A DNA stretch of 64,000 nt from Synaphobranchus kaupii. Its lineage: Eukaryota > Chordata > Actinopteri > Anguilliformes > Synaphobranchidae. Of the stretch, positions 43,963 through 56,300 are shown piece after piece. A program made the position numbers and the translations under genes. The notes beneath the pieces are model-generated. The model saw nothing but the letters and a program-made list of their open reading frames with translations. It did not search any database and was not told the origin of the DNA. How positions within the stretch are numbered: the first letter of the stretch is position 1; every line of letters begins with the position of its first letter. The stretch spans positions 65,127,626 through 65,191,625 of the forward strand of contig CM056379.1 in NCBI GenBank assembly GCA_029718625.1, written 5' to 3'.

Positions 43963-44212
43963 GCGAGGTGCGAGCTATGAGGTGGGAGCTGCGAGCTGCC
44001 AGCGAGCTGTGAGGTGCCAGGTGGGAGCTGCCAGTGAACTGTGAGCTGCCACAGCAACCTGCCACTGCGAGCTGTGAGCTGCCAGTGAACTGTGAGCTGC
44101 CACAGCAACCTGCCACCGCGAGCTCTGAGCTGCCAGTGAACTGTGAGGTGCGGTGCATGCTGGGAACTGTGAGGTCTGCGAGCTCACAGCTCGCACAGAA
44201 GGATTGTACCCG
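43963..44212 (+). repeat. Minisatellite block 2
   Basis: GAGCTGCCAGTGAACTGTGAGC and related phrases repeat with a period of about 55 bp, closing with CACAGAAGGATTGTACCC. Same family as 1,915-2,110. It directly precedes copy C, so a tail lies just before a head. Confidence 0.85.
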
Positions 44213-44253
44213 CTCAATACACTGCAAAACATAGCCCAACCATTTTAGGCTAA

Positions 44254-44381
44254 TAGCATCGACACAAATTTAAATTTTTTATTAAATCCCAAGCACAAAA
44301 CAAAGCACAATACAATATATGAGACTACTGTCTCCTTACTAACAAAAAACTAGGCGCCGGCCTTTTAGCATCGACACAAAT
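44254..44381 (-). mobile_element. 96-bp retro-insert with 16-bp target duplication
   Basis: TAGCATCGACACAAAT occurs at 44,254-44,269 and 44,366-44,381. The 96 bp between them are absent from copy A. Read on minus, the insert ends in AATAAAAAATTTAA, like a short A-rich tail. This looks like a tiny reverse-transcribed insertion made by a LINE machinery. Confidence 0.7.
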
Positions 44382-45107
44382 ACCCTACAAAATACGGCAG
44401 TGGGCTTACAATTTAAAATCCTTCCAAACACAAAGTAGCCTACTAGATCTGAACTTCGGCATATATTTTTTTCCAAAAACCGCCATCTGCTGGACAAACG
44501 TTGTAACTGATTGTTTGGCTTTCTTCATTACATTTCCTGCATTACTTTGTACACAGCTTTTAAAATAAACACGTGGATAAATGAACATAAATTTTAGTCA
44601 GATAGATTAGTTTTAACCCTTTTTCTGAACAAAAAAGATTGTTCCATTGTAGCTTTTCCTGTGGGGAATATATTTTTTTTACCACCCGGCTACATAAATA
44701 CTGTTTTTTGAATTATCCTTGTTGCTGTATTTTAGTTTATATTATTAATTTATATTAGTGTAGACTATCCGTTGTTGTCATACCCTTGCATATTGAGCGA
44801 ATGTAAATGCCGTTTTTGTATTCAATGTAATCGTCTTTGCAATTAAAAAAATACTGATACTACAACGTTAACAGTTTAATTACATAAATTTAGCTACTCA
44901 ATCTTTTAAACATCCAGAGGACGAGTAAATATGCCAAATGCACGTTTTAGAATGGTCTCTTGAGAAAAAATATAAAGATAAAATAAATTGTAACGTTAAA
45001 AAAAACGTTACAATAAAACGTGCCTACTCCAGCTTTAACCTTTGCATCTTTCAACACTCTCAGAACGAAAGGTACTAAATGTAGCCTACCTAGAAAGATA
45101 CAAACAC

Positions 45108-45350
45108 TGCGAAATGGGAGCTGCCAGCGAACTGCGAGCTGTGAGCTGCCAGTGAACTGTGTGAGTTGCCACAGCGACCTGTCACTGCGAGATGTGAGCT
45201 GCCAGTGTGAGCTGTGAGCTGCCAGTGAACTGTGTGTGCTGCCACAGCGACCTGCCACTGCGAGCTGTGAGCTGCCAGTGAACTGTGAAGTATGGTGCAT
45301 ACTGGGAACTGTGAGGTCTGTGAGCTCACACCTCGCACAGAAGGATTGTA
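45108..45350 (+). repeat. Minisatellite block 3
   Basis: The same phrases as in 1,915-2,110 with one extra unit, closing with CGCACAGAAGGATTGTAC. It is the tail of copy C. Confidence 0.85.
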
Positions 45351-45858
45351 CTCCGACTGCTCATAGCCCAGACATGGAAGCTTGGAGTTACGCCTCCGGC
45401 AAGACCGTGTTGAATAGCCTAACGTTAAATGTATTTCTATAGAATACTAAAATAGGCCTATTTTAAAACTGTATTTCCATATTTTACTTATGCAAACTAT
45501 TTAGGCTGTATGTCTTTCTTTCAGCTGTGTTTGCGTCTTGCCTATTGTGCATGCATGTCTCCATATAGACTTGGTTAATTCATTTACATGCTTCTTCATG
45601 ATCCATAGCTCAGGTGGTGCTGTTCATTGTATTTTATTAGACATTAAATAGAGCTCATTAACAAACTCTTGTAATTGTGCGTAATTGTGGGCTATCAGTA
45701 ATAAGGAGAAATGTTCTCATTCTCGTCAGTAGAGGGCGCTATGGTTACGCGAATGTCTGCATGAATTTATTTGGAATGCATGTATTCTGTATGCATGTCT
45801 CTCTCCATATCATTATTTTCATGCATTATTTACCATTAGTTAGCTCCCAAAAATAAGT
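45351..45858. other. Intergenic, nothing recognised
   Basis: AT-rich, no gene frame. Confidence 0.5.
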
Positions 45859-46807
45859 GATATCTGAACAAAAACGTTTTCAACATAAAAAAGTCAAGTT
45901 ACTCACACATAGCCTACAGAGCGCTGTCTAAGTCCTTAATTCCAACTTGCAAAAACTAGGCCTGTATTTAAAAGTATTGATATCAAAATGTGGCCAAGTT
46001 AAAACTAACAATATTGCCTATTGTAACTCACACTAAATAAACTAGCTCTATTCCAATGCAATGCTATCCAAACTTTCCTAAATGATTTAATGCAACTTGG
46101 CCCTGTGTTTCTTCATCTTACCATCTCAAGAGAATGTGGTCAATGAAACTGTATGTGCCACATCAAACTGTGAAATGAGAATAATTTATAGTGGAAATAC
46201 TTATAGTTTGTAAAAATGCTATATGTACTCTATTTTCTAGGTAATATTACATATTATGTTATATGTACGCTATTTTCTAATGAAATATTACTAATTTGTA
46301 TCTGCATTTATTTATTCATCCCCCCTTTCTCTATTGTACATGATGTTTCTTGATATAAATATCTGCTTGTGAATTGTAAAGAAATCTGTAGCAGCAATTA
46401 ACATTTTAAAACCTGTACATTTTCTAAAGTAAACTTGCCAACAAAGTATAACCATATCCTTTCTGGAGTGTAATTATTCATCAACTGTTAAAAACATTTT
46501 GAAATCATATGTTGTTCCATGAGGCACAATCTCTTCACATGCAAAGATGAAGAAACACAGGGCCAAGTTGCATTAAATAATTTAGGAAAGTTTGGATAGC
46601 ATTGCTTTGGAATAGAGCAAGTTTATTTAGTGTGAGCTACGATAGGCAATATTGTTAGTTGTAACTTGGCCACATTTTGATATCAATACTTTTAAAGGCA
46701 GGCCTAGTTTTTGCAAGTTGGAATTATGGACTTACAGCGCTCTGTAGGCTATGCGTGAGTAACTTGGCTTTTTTTTTTTACGTTGAAAACATTTTAGTTC
46801 AGATATC
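45859..46807. mobile_element. Foldback element with arms of about 270 bp
   Basis: The left arm, from GATATCTGAACAAAAACG to about 46,130, is the inverse of 46,550-46,807. Shared landmarks are AAGTTACTCACACATAGCC, GGCCAAGTT and AACACAGGGCCAAGTTGCAT. The central 400 bp are unique and AT-rich. No coding frame. Confidence 0.8.
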
Positions 46808-46829
46808 CTTTTATACCCAGTCATGATAG

Positions 46830-47112
46830 CATCACCTGTTTACCTCTGGAATGTTCCAAACAGGTGTTTTCTGAACTCCCTAGTCTTTTTTTTGCCCCTG
46901 TCCCAACTTTTTTAGAACATGTTGCAGGCATCAAATTCGGAATTAGCGTATATTTATAAAAATCTATAAACTTCATAAGGTAAAACATTAAATATCTTTT
47001 CTTTGTACTGTTTTCAATGAAATATATGTAAAAGAGAATTTACAAATCACTGCTTTCTGCTTTCATGTGCATTTTACATACTGTCCCAACTTTTTTGGAA
47101 TTGGGGTTTGTA
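46830..47112 (+). repeat. Tc1-like 3' end remnant
   Basis: CCTGTCCCAACTTTTTTAGA with ACATGTTGCAGGCATCAAAT, and the terminal CTGTCCCAACTTTTTTGG followed by AATTGGGGTTTGTA, are typical of one group of fish Tc1 elements. The transposase part is missing. Confidence 0.8.
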
Positions 47113-47220
47113 TATTTAAACTAATGTGTATATAAATATTATTTGTTCACTGCTTGTCCCTAGATCTATTGAAAAATGTATAAAATAACAACATTTTTAT
47201 TTACAGTCAATCCCTGCAGA

Positions 47221-47313
47221 ATGTTCAACAGCTGGGAAAGACAGGCAGCTGAGTGCCTCACGAATGCTCAACACATGCGAGAGGTCAGACAAAGGATAGA
47301 CCTGGAGCATCAA
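47221..47313 (+). CDS. marchf10: marchf10 first coding exon seen
   Basis: The acceptor CCCTGCAG stands one base before the ATG, and the donor is CAA/GTGCGT. It encodes [17 protein letters not shown] and [14 protein letters not shown], matching the start of the family. An untranslated upstream exon is implied by the acceptor but was not found. Confidence 0.8.
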
Positions 47314-50300
47314 GTGCGTACAACAGGGGACTGTTGTTCACTATATTGACACAGGTTTTGTGATTGATCCATGAATGGCATAAGAAACAAAGAGTATGTC
47401 AAACTTGTCAAAGGGAGTGAATATTAGCCACTTTTCTTATCCCTTACATCAAATAACTAACTGCTGCGTGAATACACAGTAAAATGTCAGCGTTAATTCT
47501 ACTCAGAGTACATATGAGTCCAATAGGGACCATGTACTCTGTAAGAGTTGATTTAACACTGAACATTTTACTGTGTACCTGAGCTGCGGAGGAACAAGGA
47601 CGAGCCGAGGTAAATTTACTAAGGCAACAGAGGCTGTGACATAGGCTGTGACATATTTCATCTTGAGGTGCTCCTGCCTGGATAAATTAGGCTTAGTAGC
47701 AAGTCATCCATGTTTTAAAGTCTTTTGTCAAGAGTCCTGTGAATATTTGCACAGGCTAAATAAGCCCTTCAGTTTTTTGTCTCCACAGGCACAACTCATA
47801 CTGTGTCAGATGTCATGTGATGCCCAGCTTAATGCAAGGGTGTCACAACATTTCCAAATGCCCCTAAAACCCAGCACTTTTGTTATCCCTGGAAAATAAA
47901 GATGTGACGCACATGTACAATAAGCAAGTGATACAATAACACAAATATTTTACGGCTCCCATTTTTGACATGCTCATCGTGTAAAGTTCTGTTTATCTTA
48001 TTTTTAGCACTCCTTTAATTCCCAAATTTGTAATGCCCAGTTAGAATTGTAACCTGTCCCATTGCTGCAACAACACCACCCTGAGCCTCCTCCATGAGTT
48101 CCGTTTGGCGGACTAGTACAAAAGTGAATGAGATATATTGTATGTAAATGTTCTGAACCACACAGTACTGACTGAACAATAAGCAGTTTTCAGTTTTGCA
48201 CTGTACTCATTATAGGGAAAACTCAAGAGAGGGTAAATGCAATAATATAAGACTTCTCAGTGGGGTGATGACCTTGCAGGAATGCCTGCGCAGGCAAGAG
48301 CAGGAGAGGGCAGAGGGCGAGTTGAAGCAACAAACTCGCCAAAGACAGTTGCCAGCGCCACCCTTGCTCAATAAGCACAGAGCACGCACCTACGAGAGGC
48401 CCTGGGCAAACATAACAACCGATACCAAAAAGGTATGGCCACCACTTCCTGCGAGGTGATAAACTGGGGCTCTTGATATATACTGATTGGTCCTGTGTCT
48501 ACAAAGACAACAGTTAAGTTGCTTGTGAGCAGCTTTTAGGAAGCCGACTGTGACTGAACAACATAATACAACACACAATGTGATTATTTTCATCCAGATA
48601 CATTGTCCTTGTGTGTCTTCGTGTTTACTGATTTTGTCGCGCTGTGTTCGATTTAAAAAAAATTTTATATACCTTCCACGCATGTTGTTTTGACCTTCTT
48701 ATCCTTTATTTTTTGTGTGTCTTAATTATGTTTATGTCATTCATATGTGCTTTTACTATTTGCCAGTTCTGAGCACTTCGAGCTGCTCTGTGTATGAAAG
48801 GTGCTATACAAATATAGCTTATTATTATAAGCTTATTATCCCAGTGGGTATCATTTCTTTACATTTCATTTTCATGGCCTTTCCCCACCGGGCCATCTAT
48901 AACCTGCAGCCCTCTTCCACCTCTGGTCACCCCCATGGGTCCAAGGCAGGCCATTTTTCAAACAGAAGCTGTGCGTCCAAGCTTCCTGTCATTGCCCGCA
49001 GACCTCAGACGCAGGAGCTTGCAGTTGTTGGAACGACACAGCGGAGAGCTCCTGTCACCATGAAACAGCTTGGTAAGCTCTTTGGAACACTCTCCCTTCA
49101 GGGACAACTCACCATCATCCACAGAACAGACTTAACTTACTTATAAAAGTTAAAAAAAAAAATTTTTTTCAGTAGATTAATTTAAAATGGACTGCTGGCA
49201 CCACTAGTAGCCCTCCCTCATTGGTGGGTTAGGGTGCTGGACCTGGGGTATATTCATATGAAGATGTAAAATGGACATCAGCTCTGAGGAAGACACTCAA
49301 AACATGTCAGGATTGCGATTATTACTGCACAATAAATTATTGTTATAATAAGAGTAGTAGATCCTTTTTGTGGGAGTTGCAGACCATTTAATATGTTGAT
49401 ATATCTATGTTATTTGCTGTATCTGAATTTGTAGATGTGCCATTATGAAGTGCACTTTGGAATATGAAAATAGGATCTGCCATGCGTGTTTACTTGACGA
49501 ACGTAATGCATGTGGTGCTATTCCTTTTTTCACTCTTTTTAAAGGTAAAGGACTATCTCCTTCTTGCCACAAGCAGAAATTGGTGAATGAGAAAAATGGC
49601 ATTTGTAAAATGGCACCCAGTAAAGACGTTTATACTCTGAGAAGAACGCAAAGCAGGAGGCACAGAGAGGCACCCAGCCAAGAGATCCAAAAGGAAAAGC
49701 CCAAAACCACACCTTCCCTCAGCTGGCAGGCATTATCTCCCATCCCTGGTGGACAAGTCCCCATCTGTGATATGGATAGCAGCTCTTTCCCATTACCCTT
49801 GTCTTCCCCTGATTGGACCCCAGTGGACTGGGCTCTGATGTCATCGCTCCATTGTCGCTCCCCCAGCCCAGTGAACGAGTCTGATCTCCAACTGATTTCT
49901 GACCCCTTCCAAGAAAGTTTGAATGAAAGTGGTGTCGGCGAGGATATTGATGTTAGTGAGAGCAGCGGCAGTAGAATTCTTCACGGAACAGACTTCTCAG
50001 AAAGCTCAGGTGACAGTGGAATTTCCCACCCACGCTGCCCCTCAAATAACGGCGGAATCCCAGAGAACTCCCTCAGGGATCAGTTCTGCTCCCTGGACTT
50101 ACTGCCTTCTCAGTACGTGGGTGATGATGACCTTTTGCCTGCTAGGCTGAACCCAGGGAGTGGGGGTGACCCCAGTCCTCCCAGCTGCAGCCCACTCCAC
50201 AGAACACGTTCCCTTGTATATCTGGAGCCCCCGGTGAGGCTGGAGGCCAGGTTCCTGGGAGAAATGGACAGAGCTTCTTTTAGAGGCGGGTACAGCCCAG

Positions 50301-53300
50301 TGCCACCCATTACTGAGGCAGGCCCCTTATCTTCCCTGGCAATGGTTGCTGAGAGGACTCACAGGGGCCGCCTCCCAGCCCTCAACGCTGGAGAGAATCT
50401 GGATCAGCAAATCTCTGACCTCAGCGTCGCCCCCACTAGGGTTCCCTGGGACCAGCCCAGGACAGAACTTGGCTCCGCAGGTCCTGCAGAGAGGAGCCCT
50501 GCCGCGGGGATGGGGTGGCACTCCTCAGATGGCGACAGGAGGGAAGAGCGAGAAGAAGGGAGAGGAGCCTCGCTGAGCGGTGACTCAGTGGGTGCGGCCT
50601 TTCTTGGAACGAGAACCAGCGGGCTACTGGATCACCTGGCCCTGGTGCTGATGGCACTCCAGGAAGTCCGGAGGGAGGTGGTGCAGATCCACCTGGACAA
50701 CGTGCATGAGGGAAGCCAAGGGGCAGCCCCGGAGACCAAACCTCCAGCCAACCCAGAAACCTTGCGCAGGATCACAGAAAGGTGCGTCCTGTATTTCACT
50801 GTGTACAATACTAATATATACAGTGCCCTCCACTATTATTGGCACCCCTGGTCAAGATGAGTAAAAAGGGTTATAAAAAATTCACCTTTTGGTGAATTAG
50901 CTGAATCTCACACTGAAAAAATTTGAAAAATCCAACCTTTAATTGAAGTGAATTTATTATGAGAAAAAAATCCCTCATCAAGAAATAATTATTTGTAACA
51001 AAACCATGTGTGCCACAATAATTGGCACCACTGCATTTATATATAGAATAAAGTAATCATTTTTAATATTTGGTCACATATCCTTTGCATGCCATGACTT
51101 CCTGATGTCTGTGACATCAAAAGACTCTTGATATCTTATTTTCTGGTACTCTTACAAGTGATACTATAACGTCTCTGCATTTTGTGGAGGGAAGTCCTTT
51201 ACTCTCTCCTCATTAGATTCAATTTGAGATGGGTTTTCGAGTTGAAGAATTCTCAAGATAAAGATGAAGGAAATAGCAGAATCTTCTATTAAATTTAATC
51301 TTTTATTAAACGTTTAAACGTTGATTCAACGTGGGAAAACCTTAAACCTACACAGAGGATTCGGAATTCCCCGAACAAAAACAAACATTAGTTTATATAA
51401 TATCATAACTCCTCCTTTACGTAACTAATACACCAATTATATGTGGTGACACCCTTTCATAATATCTTATTTTATCCAATAACAAATTAGGCAAAAAATA
51501 AATATGTTATATGACCTGTTCCTACCCTATGCGCTTGGGGGCACTCTTGATCTATCAAATAAAATTGTTTGTGACCTTTCCTCCTGTGCCTTTTAATCAG
51601 ACCATGAAATTTTCCTTAATTTCCCTTATTTTTTATTCTTCTCCCACCTGTTCGGTCAGCATGATCTATCTTATCAGCTTAGTTATGGAACACAGGAGGA
51701 AAACATTCCTGTTTTGACTGGTATGCTAGATGCCCTCGTCCTGCAGCCTCTCACCACCCCCCATCTCAGTACTTTTCCACTAGATCTTGACTGCATTATA
51801 TAATTATTTATATAAAAGCTTGCATATGTGGCTTTCTTGGGCTTACAGAACAGTTTCATAAAACAGCTTACTTCCACATATTCCCCCCTTTGAGACCATT
51901 CGGTCTCACACTCTCTTGTTGATACTTCACCTGGTGGTGGGGTTATGTTATGACATTTCAATTGTAGGATAAAAATAAACATTTGTAGTTGATTAGTTTA
52001 ATGCATGCATAATTTAACTAAGTTAATACTTCCTCTAATTAACAGAGGATCTATCAAAAAGTTAATATCAAAAAGTTAATCAAAAGGCTACTGTATTTAG
52101 TGATTATCAGATTTGATTTGCTATAATTATACAAAGATTATATAAAAAGAATTGGATTATACTTGTAATGTCTTCTTCCTCTTCTTAGGAGCCCATGACC
52201 TGAGAAGCCTGAGGAGAGGTTACTAGCACTTCACTCAGGCGTCTCCTACCTTCTTCGCCCTTTTCCTTAATCTATTTATATGTCTGGTTTATCTATCCTA
52301 AGGGCTTTTAGTCAGTTGGGGCTTTATTATGTCCCCTTTGAGTTGTTCTTTTCTTCGTTTACTGTAGTCAGTATATGTGATATGTGTGATCATGGGGTGT
52401 CAAATGGATAAATCTATTCTGACTATTTCTCATGGCCATGAGTGCTAATGGTAGACCTTGTACCCATCTCATCCCTGTTTGCCTACATATTTTCTGTAAT
52501 TTCGTTTTTAGTGTTCCATTGCATCTCTCTACTATACCCGCTGCCTGGGGATGGTACACACATGAAAATTTCTGCTGTATACTTGTCATTTTACAAACGT
52601 CTGCTACCATGTCAGACCTAAAATGTGAACCATTGTCGCTGCTCAGGGTCTGACAGACCCCGAATCTGGGGAAAATATCTCTTGCCAAGGCTTTAGCTAC
52701 AGTTTTAGAATCCGCATGCGCAGTGGGGAATGCTTCTACCCATCTTGAAAATATATCAATGATTACTCGACAACATCTTTTGCCTTCCGCACGATCGATC
52801 ATATCTACATAGTCCATTACCAAATTGGTAAATGGACCCACCGGTGGTGGCATAGAGCCTGGTGTAGTCGGTATCCTTTTCTTTATGTTTACTTTGTTTA
52901 CTTCCTGACAAATTTTGCATCTTGATATCATGCTAGTAACATGTTCTGTTAGTTTTGGGATAAACCAATGTTTCTGTATTTCTCTCATCATCTCCCCCCT
53001 TGCAGAGTGGCCAACACCATGGGCAGCTCTGCAAATTACCTCTATTAGTGCGCTTGGTGCGATTGCTTTCCCTGTACATTGCCGCCATATTCCTGTAGAC
53101 TTATCTAACCCACATCCTCTATTTTCCCATTCCACCTTTTCTGACACTGTAGAAGCCTCTTGTGCCTCTACATTCAGAAGCACCTGTTGATCTGCTGTAG
53201 GCCAGTACTCCAACTCCTCTGCTGCTAGTTTAGCAGCTTTATCTGCATAATCGTTTCCTGCTGACACAGGATCTGTTCCGCCTGTATGTGCTACGCACTT

Positions 53301-56300
53301 TATAATTATAATTTTTGCGGTTGTTTCATGACCTCCAACAGTTATTTTACCTCAAAAATGTTTTTTATACGGTTTCCCCCTGCAGTGAGAAACCCTCGTC
53401 TTGCACATATTCCCCAAAATGTGTACTATATACCCCACAAGCATACGCTGAGTCACTGTACCCCTTCTACATGCTCTTGCTAGGGCTACCTACCAGTTCT
53501 GCTTGTTAGGCACTTGTCCCTGGGCTTAGAGCCGATTCTTTGATCGTTTGATATGTCCATGGCCCTTCTTGTCGTACTACAGCATATCCGGCTCTCCTTT
53601 TTCCTGTGCGGGGATCAATGGATGATGAACCGTCCACAAAGAACACGTGGTCCGGAGCCACCAGTGGTTATTGGTGTAGGTCTTCTCTTGCTCTTGCTTC
53701 TGCTTCCACCACTCTTTCACATTCATGTGATTGGCCTTCTTCTGGGGTCATCATTAATTCCGCTGGGTAGTGCTTCTACTGCATGTGACACATACAGGGT
53801 AACTTCATGCCCTGCCGTTATTGGCGTTGCCTTCTCTAGTGCAAAGGCGGCTGCTGCCAGTCCTTTCTCACATGTATGGAGTCCTCTTTCTACGGCATCT
53901 AGTCTCGTACTGTAATAGGCAATGGGTTTGTATCTTTCTTGCTCTTTTTGGATCAGTACTGTGGCAAACCCCCCTTTTTCTGCACAGAACAGGTGGAACT
54001 GTTTGTTGTAGTCTGGGAGTCCCAGAGTTGGAGCTGTTTGTAATGCTTGCTTAAGTCCAGTGAAAGCTGATTCTGTCCCTGGGAGCCATTCAATTTGGTG
54101 TCTTCCTGCTTTATTTAGGCACAAATCTCTTAGTGGCCATGCCATTTCCACATAGTCACAAATCCACTGCCTGCAGTACCCCGTCATTCCTAGGAATCTC
54201 TGCATTTCTTTCACCGTTCCCGGTCTGGGCACCTTGGTAATTGCTTCAATTCGTTCTGCTGAAATACTTTTGCTCCCTTCCTTAAGAGTATGACCCAGGT
54301 ACTGCACTTGTTCTTGGCAAAACTGTAACTTTGACTTAGATACTTTGTGGCCTTTTAGTGCCCGTTCTTATAGCAGTTTCTTACTGTCCTATTTGCATGC
54401 AGTCATACTTGGGCTGCATCGGAGAAGGTCGTCCACGTACTGGATGAGAGTGCTTCCCCCAGAGCTATCATAGCCCCGACCCCTTCTTTTCCGATGCCTC
54501 TTGCATGTATCACTCCCTGTTTTCCGTCTATCTCCTTGAAGTCCTGTGCGTACTCTTCATTTCTTCCGTCGGGTCGAAGAATAAGGTCATGCGGCCTCTT
54601 GATTGGAATCCTCCCCTTCCTCTTCCTCTCTGACAGTTTCTGGCCCAGTGTCCCATCCTTCCGCATTTCCAGCAGTCTCCTTTCTGTTGCCACTGGCCCT
54701 GGTTTGTCCATGGGGACACTGGCCTTTGGAAATTTGGTCCTGCCCATTCGAAGGATGGGCCCTGTCCTCCTTGGACTTGTTGTGAGGGTGGGGGTGCCTG
54801 TATCTGCTGGGTTATCACTGCTGCTTGAATTCCCTGTTCTTCTTTCTCCTTTTCGGCTATCTGGAGAAGTAACAGCTTCTTCTTTAGAGATTCATTCTGC
54901 CCTTCTGAGTTCTTCCCCACAACCTTGCTTAGGGCCTTTATCACTGGATCGGGCAATGCTTTACACAACATGTGAAAGAACATTGTCGATGTTCCTTGCG
55001 ATGCATCAAATAGCTGTCCCATATTTGTGTTCCATGTCTCCTGCATTCTGTTGATAAAATCATGGATGTCCTCTAGTTCTTTTAGTTCTGCACTCGTTAT
55101 CTCTGCAAGGTTTGCTTTATGTGGAAACAACTCCCTCAAAGCGGCCCACACACCTGGTCTGTTTCTGTTGAATGATTCCCCGTCCATCTTGTGAGTGTCC
55201 ATAATTCCTTTCAGGCCTGCCAGGTCCATTATTTCAGTGACCTGGTGCCCCAAACATCTTACTAGTAGCTGCTTAACATCTCCCATGCACAGGGGCAGGT
55301 GAGTCGTCCTCATCTCTACCCTCACTATCCATGGCCCTGCTCCATCTGTTATTCTTGGTAAATCCTTAACCATGTTCTCCGGGTCCATTGACGACCATGG
55401 GGTGTACTTAGTGAGTGGCTGTTGTCTCCCTGGTTGGGGTAGGACTTGCAATGGGGCCAGGAAGATTTCTTCATCCTCTTCATCTCCTTCTTCCCCTGGG
55501 ATGTATCTATCAGGTGCTCTTCTTCTTCTGCCGCTCCTCCTGAGGATTTTGCTGGCACTGTTCTGGATATCACTACTGATATCGTAGACCTGCTTTAATT
55601 CTTGAACTCGTTGCTGCGAGTACCCTCCTTCATGCAGGAATGCTTGTTCTGCCTTTTTCACCTCCTTTAGGGTTTGTTTCAGCATTTCCTTTGTCACTTT
55701 CTTTTTCTTCCTTGTTGTACTGTCATCTGATTCTTCACTATCACAGGAGCTTGATTCATCTCTGGGAAGGGCAGTTGACCTTAGTTTCACTTTCCATTTC
55801 ATGTCATATTCTCCTCTCCTTGGGTCCCTTCCAGCTCTTCTTGATTCTCCTTTCGGTTTCGTTTCTTCTTCTCACATTTCTTCTTCATTTCTTCTTCTCA
55901 CATCGCACATTCTCACACCTTCTTCTCACTTCTCACATTCTCACACCTTCTTCTCACTTCTCACCTCCCTCTGCTTCTTCCATTGCCTGTTGATATCCGG
56001 TGGCACATCCTAGCTTGCTGCTCCTTTCAGATTCACGTGCCCCTGACGACTTGACTGTTTCTTTCTTGCAACTTGTCATTCCCTGATTCTCTGGCCCGCC
56101 ATGAGGTGTGTGGAGGCGTGGGCATGGTGTGCTATTTGCGGGATTTCCCTCGTTTCCTCGGCTGTCACTCTGGGCTGTCTCTGATTCTCCTTCCTCTGGG
56201 CATGCTGCTGTAACTTTTGATCTTATTAAAACGGTTTCCAAATTACCTTCTACTTCCAGGGTCGCTTTCACTTTCACCTTCACCAACTCTGGCCTCATCC

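Larger units (their letters stand above)
44213..45350 (+). repeat. Copy C of the A/B/C repeat
   Basis: Starts AATACACTGCAAAACATAGC and is colinear with 1,100-2,110 of copy A, including the ending minisatellite. A short retro-insert is at 44,270-44,365. The frames across it are repeat-derived. Confidence 0.8.

Noticed and set aside
49445..49544. N-terminal 33 codons of the long open frame before the large marchf10 exon
   Set aside because: A strong acceptor at 49,543-49,544 and the phase of the preceding exon place this part in the intron.
54494..55054. Long plus-strand frames opposite the retroviral gag
   Set aside because: They are antisense shadows of the gag frame, which has a zinc knuckle and ordinary codon structure.
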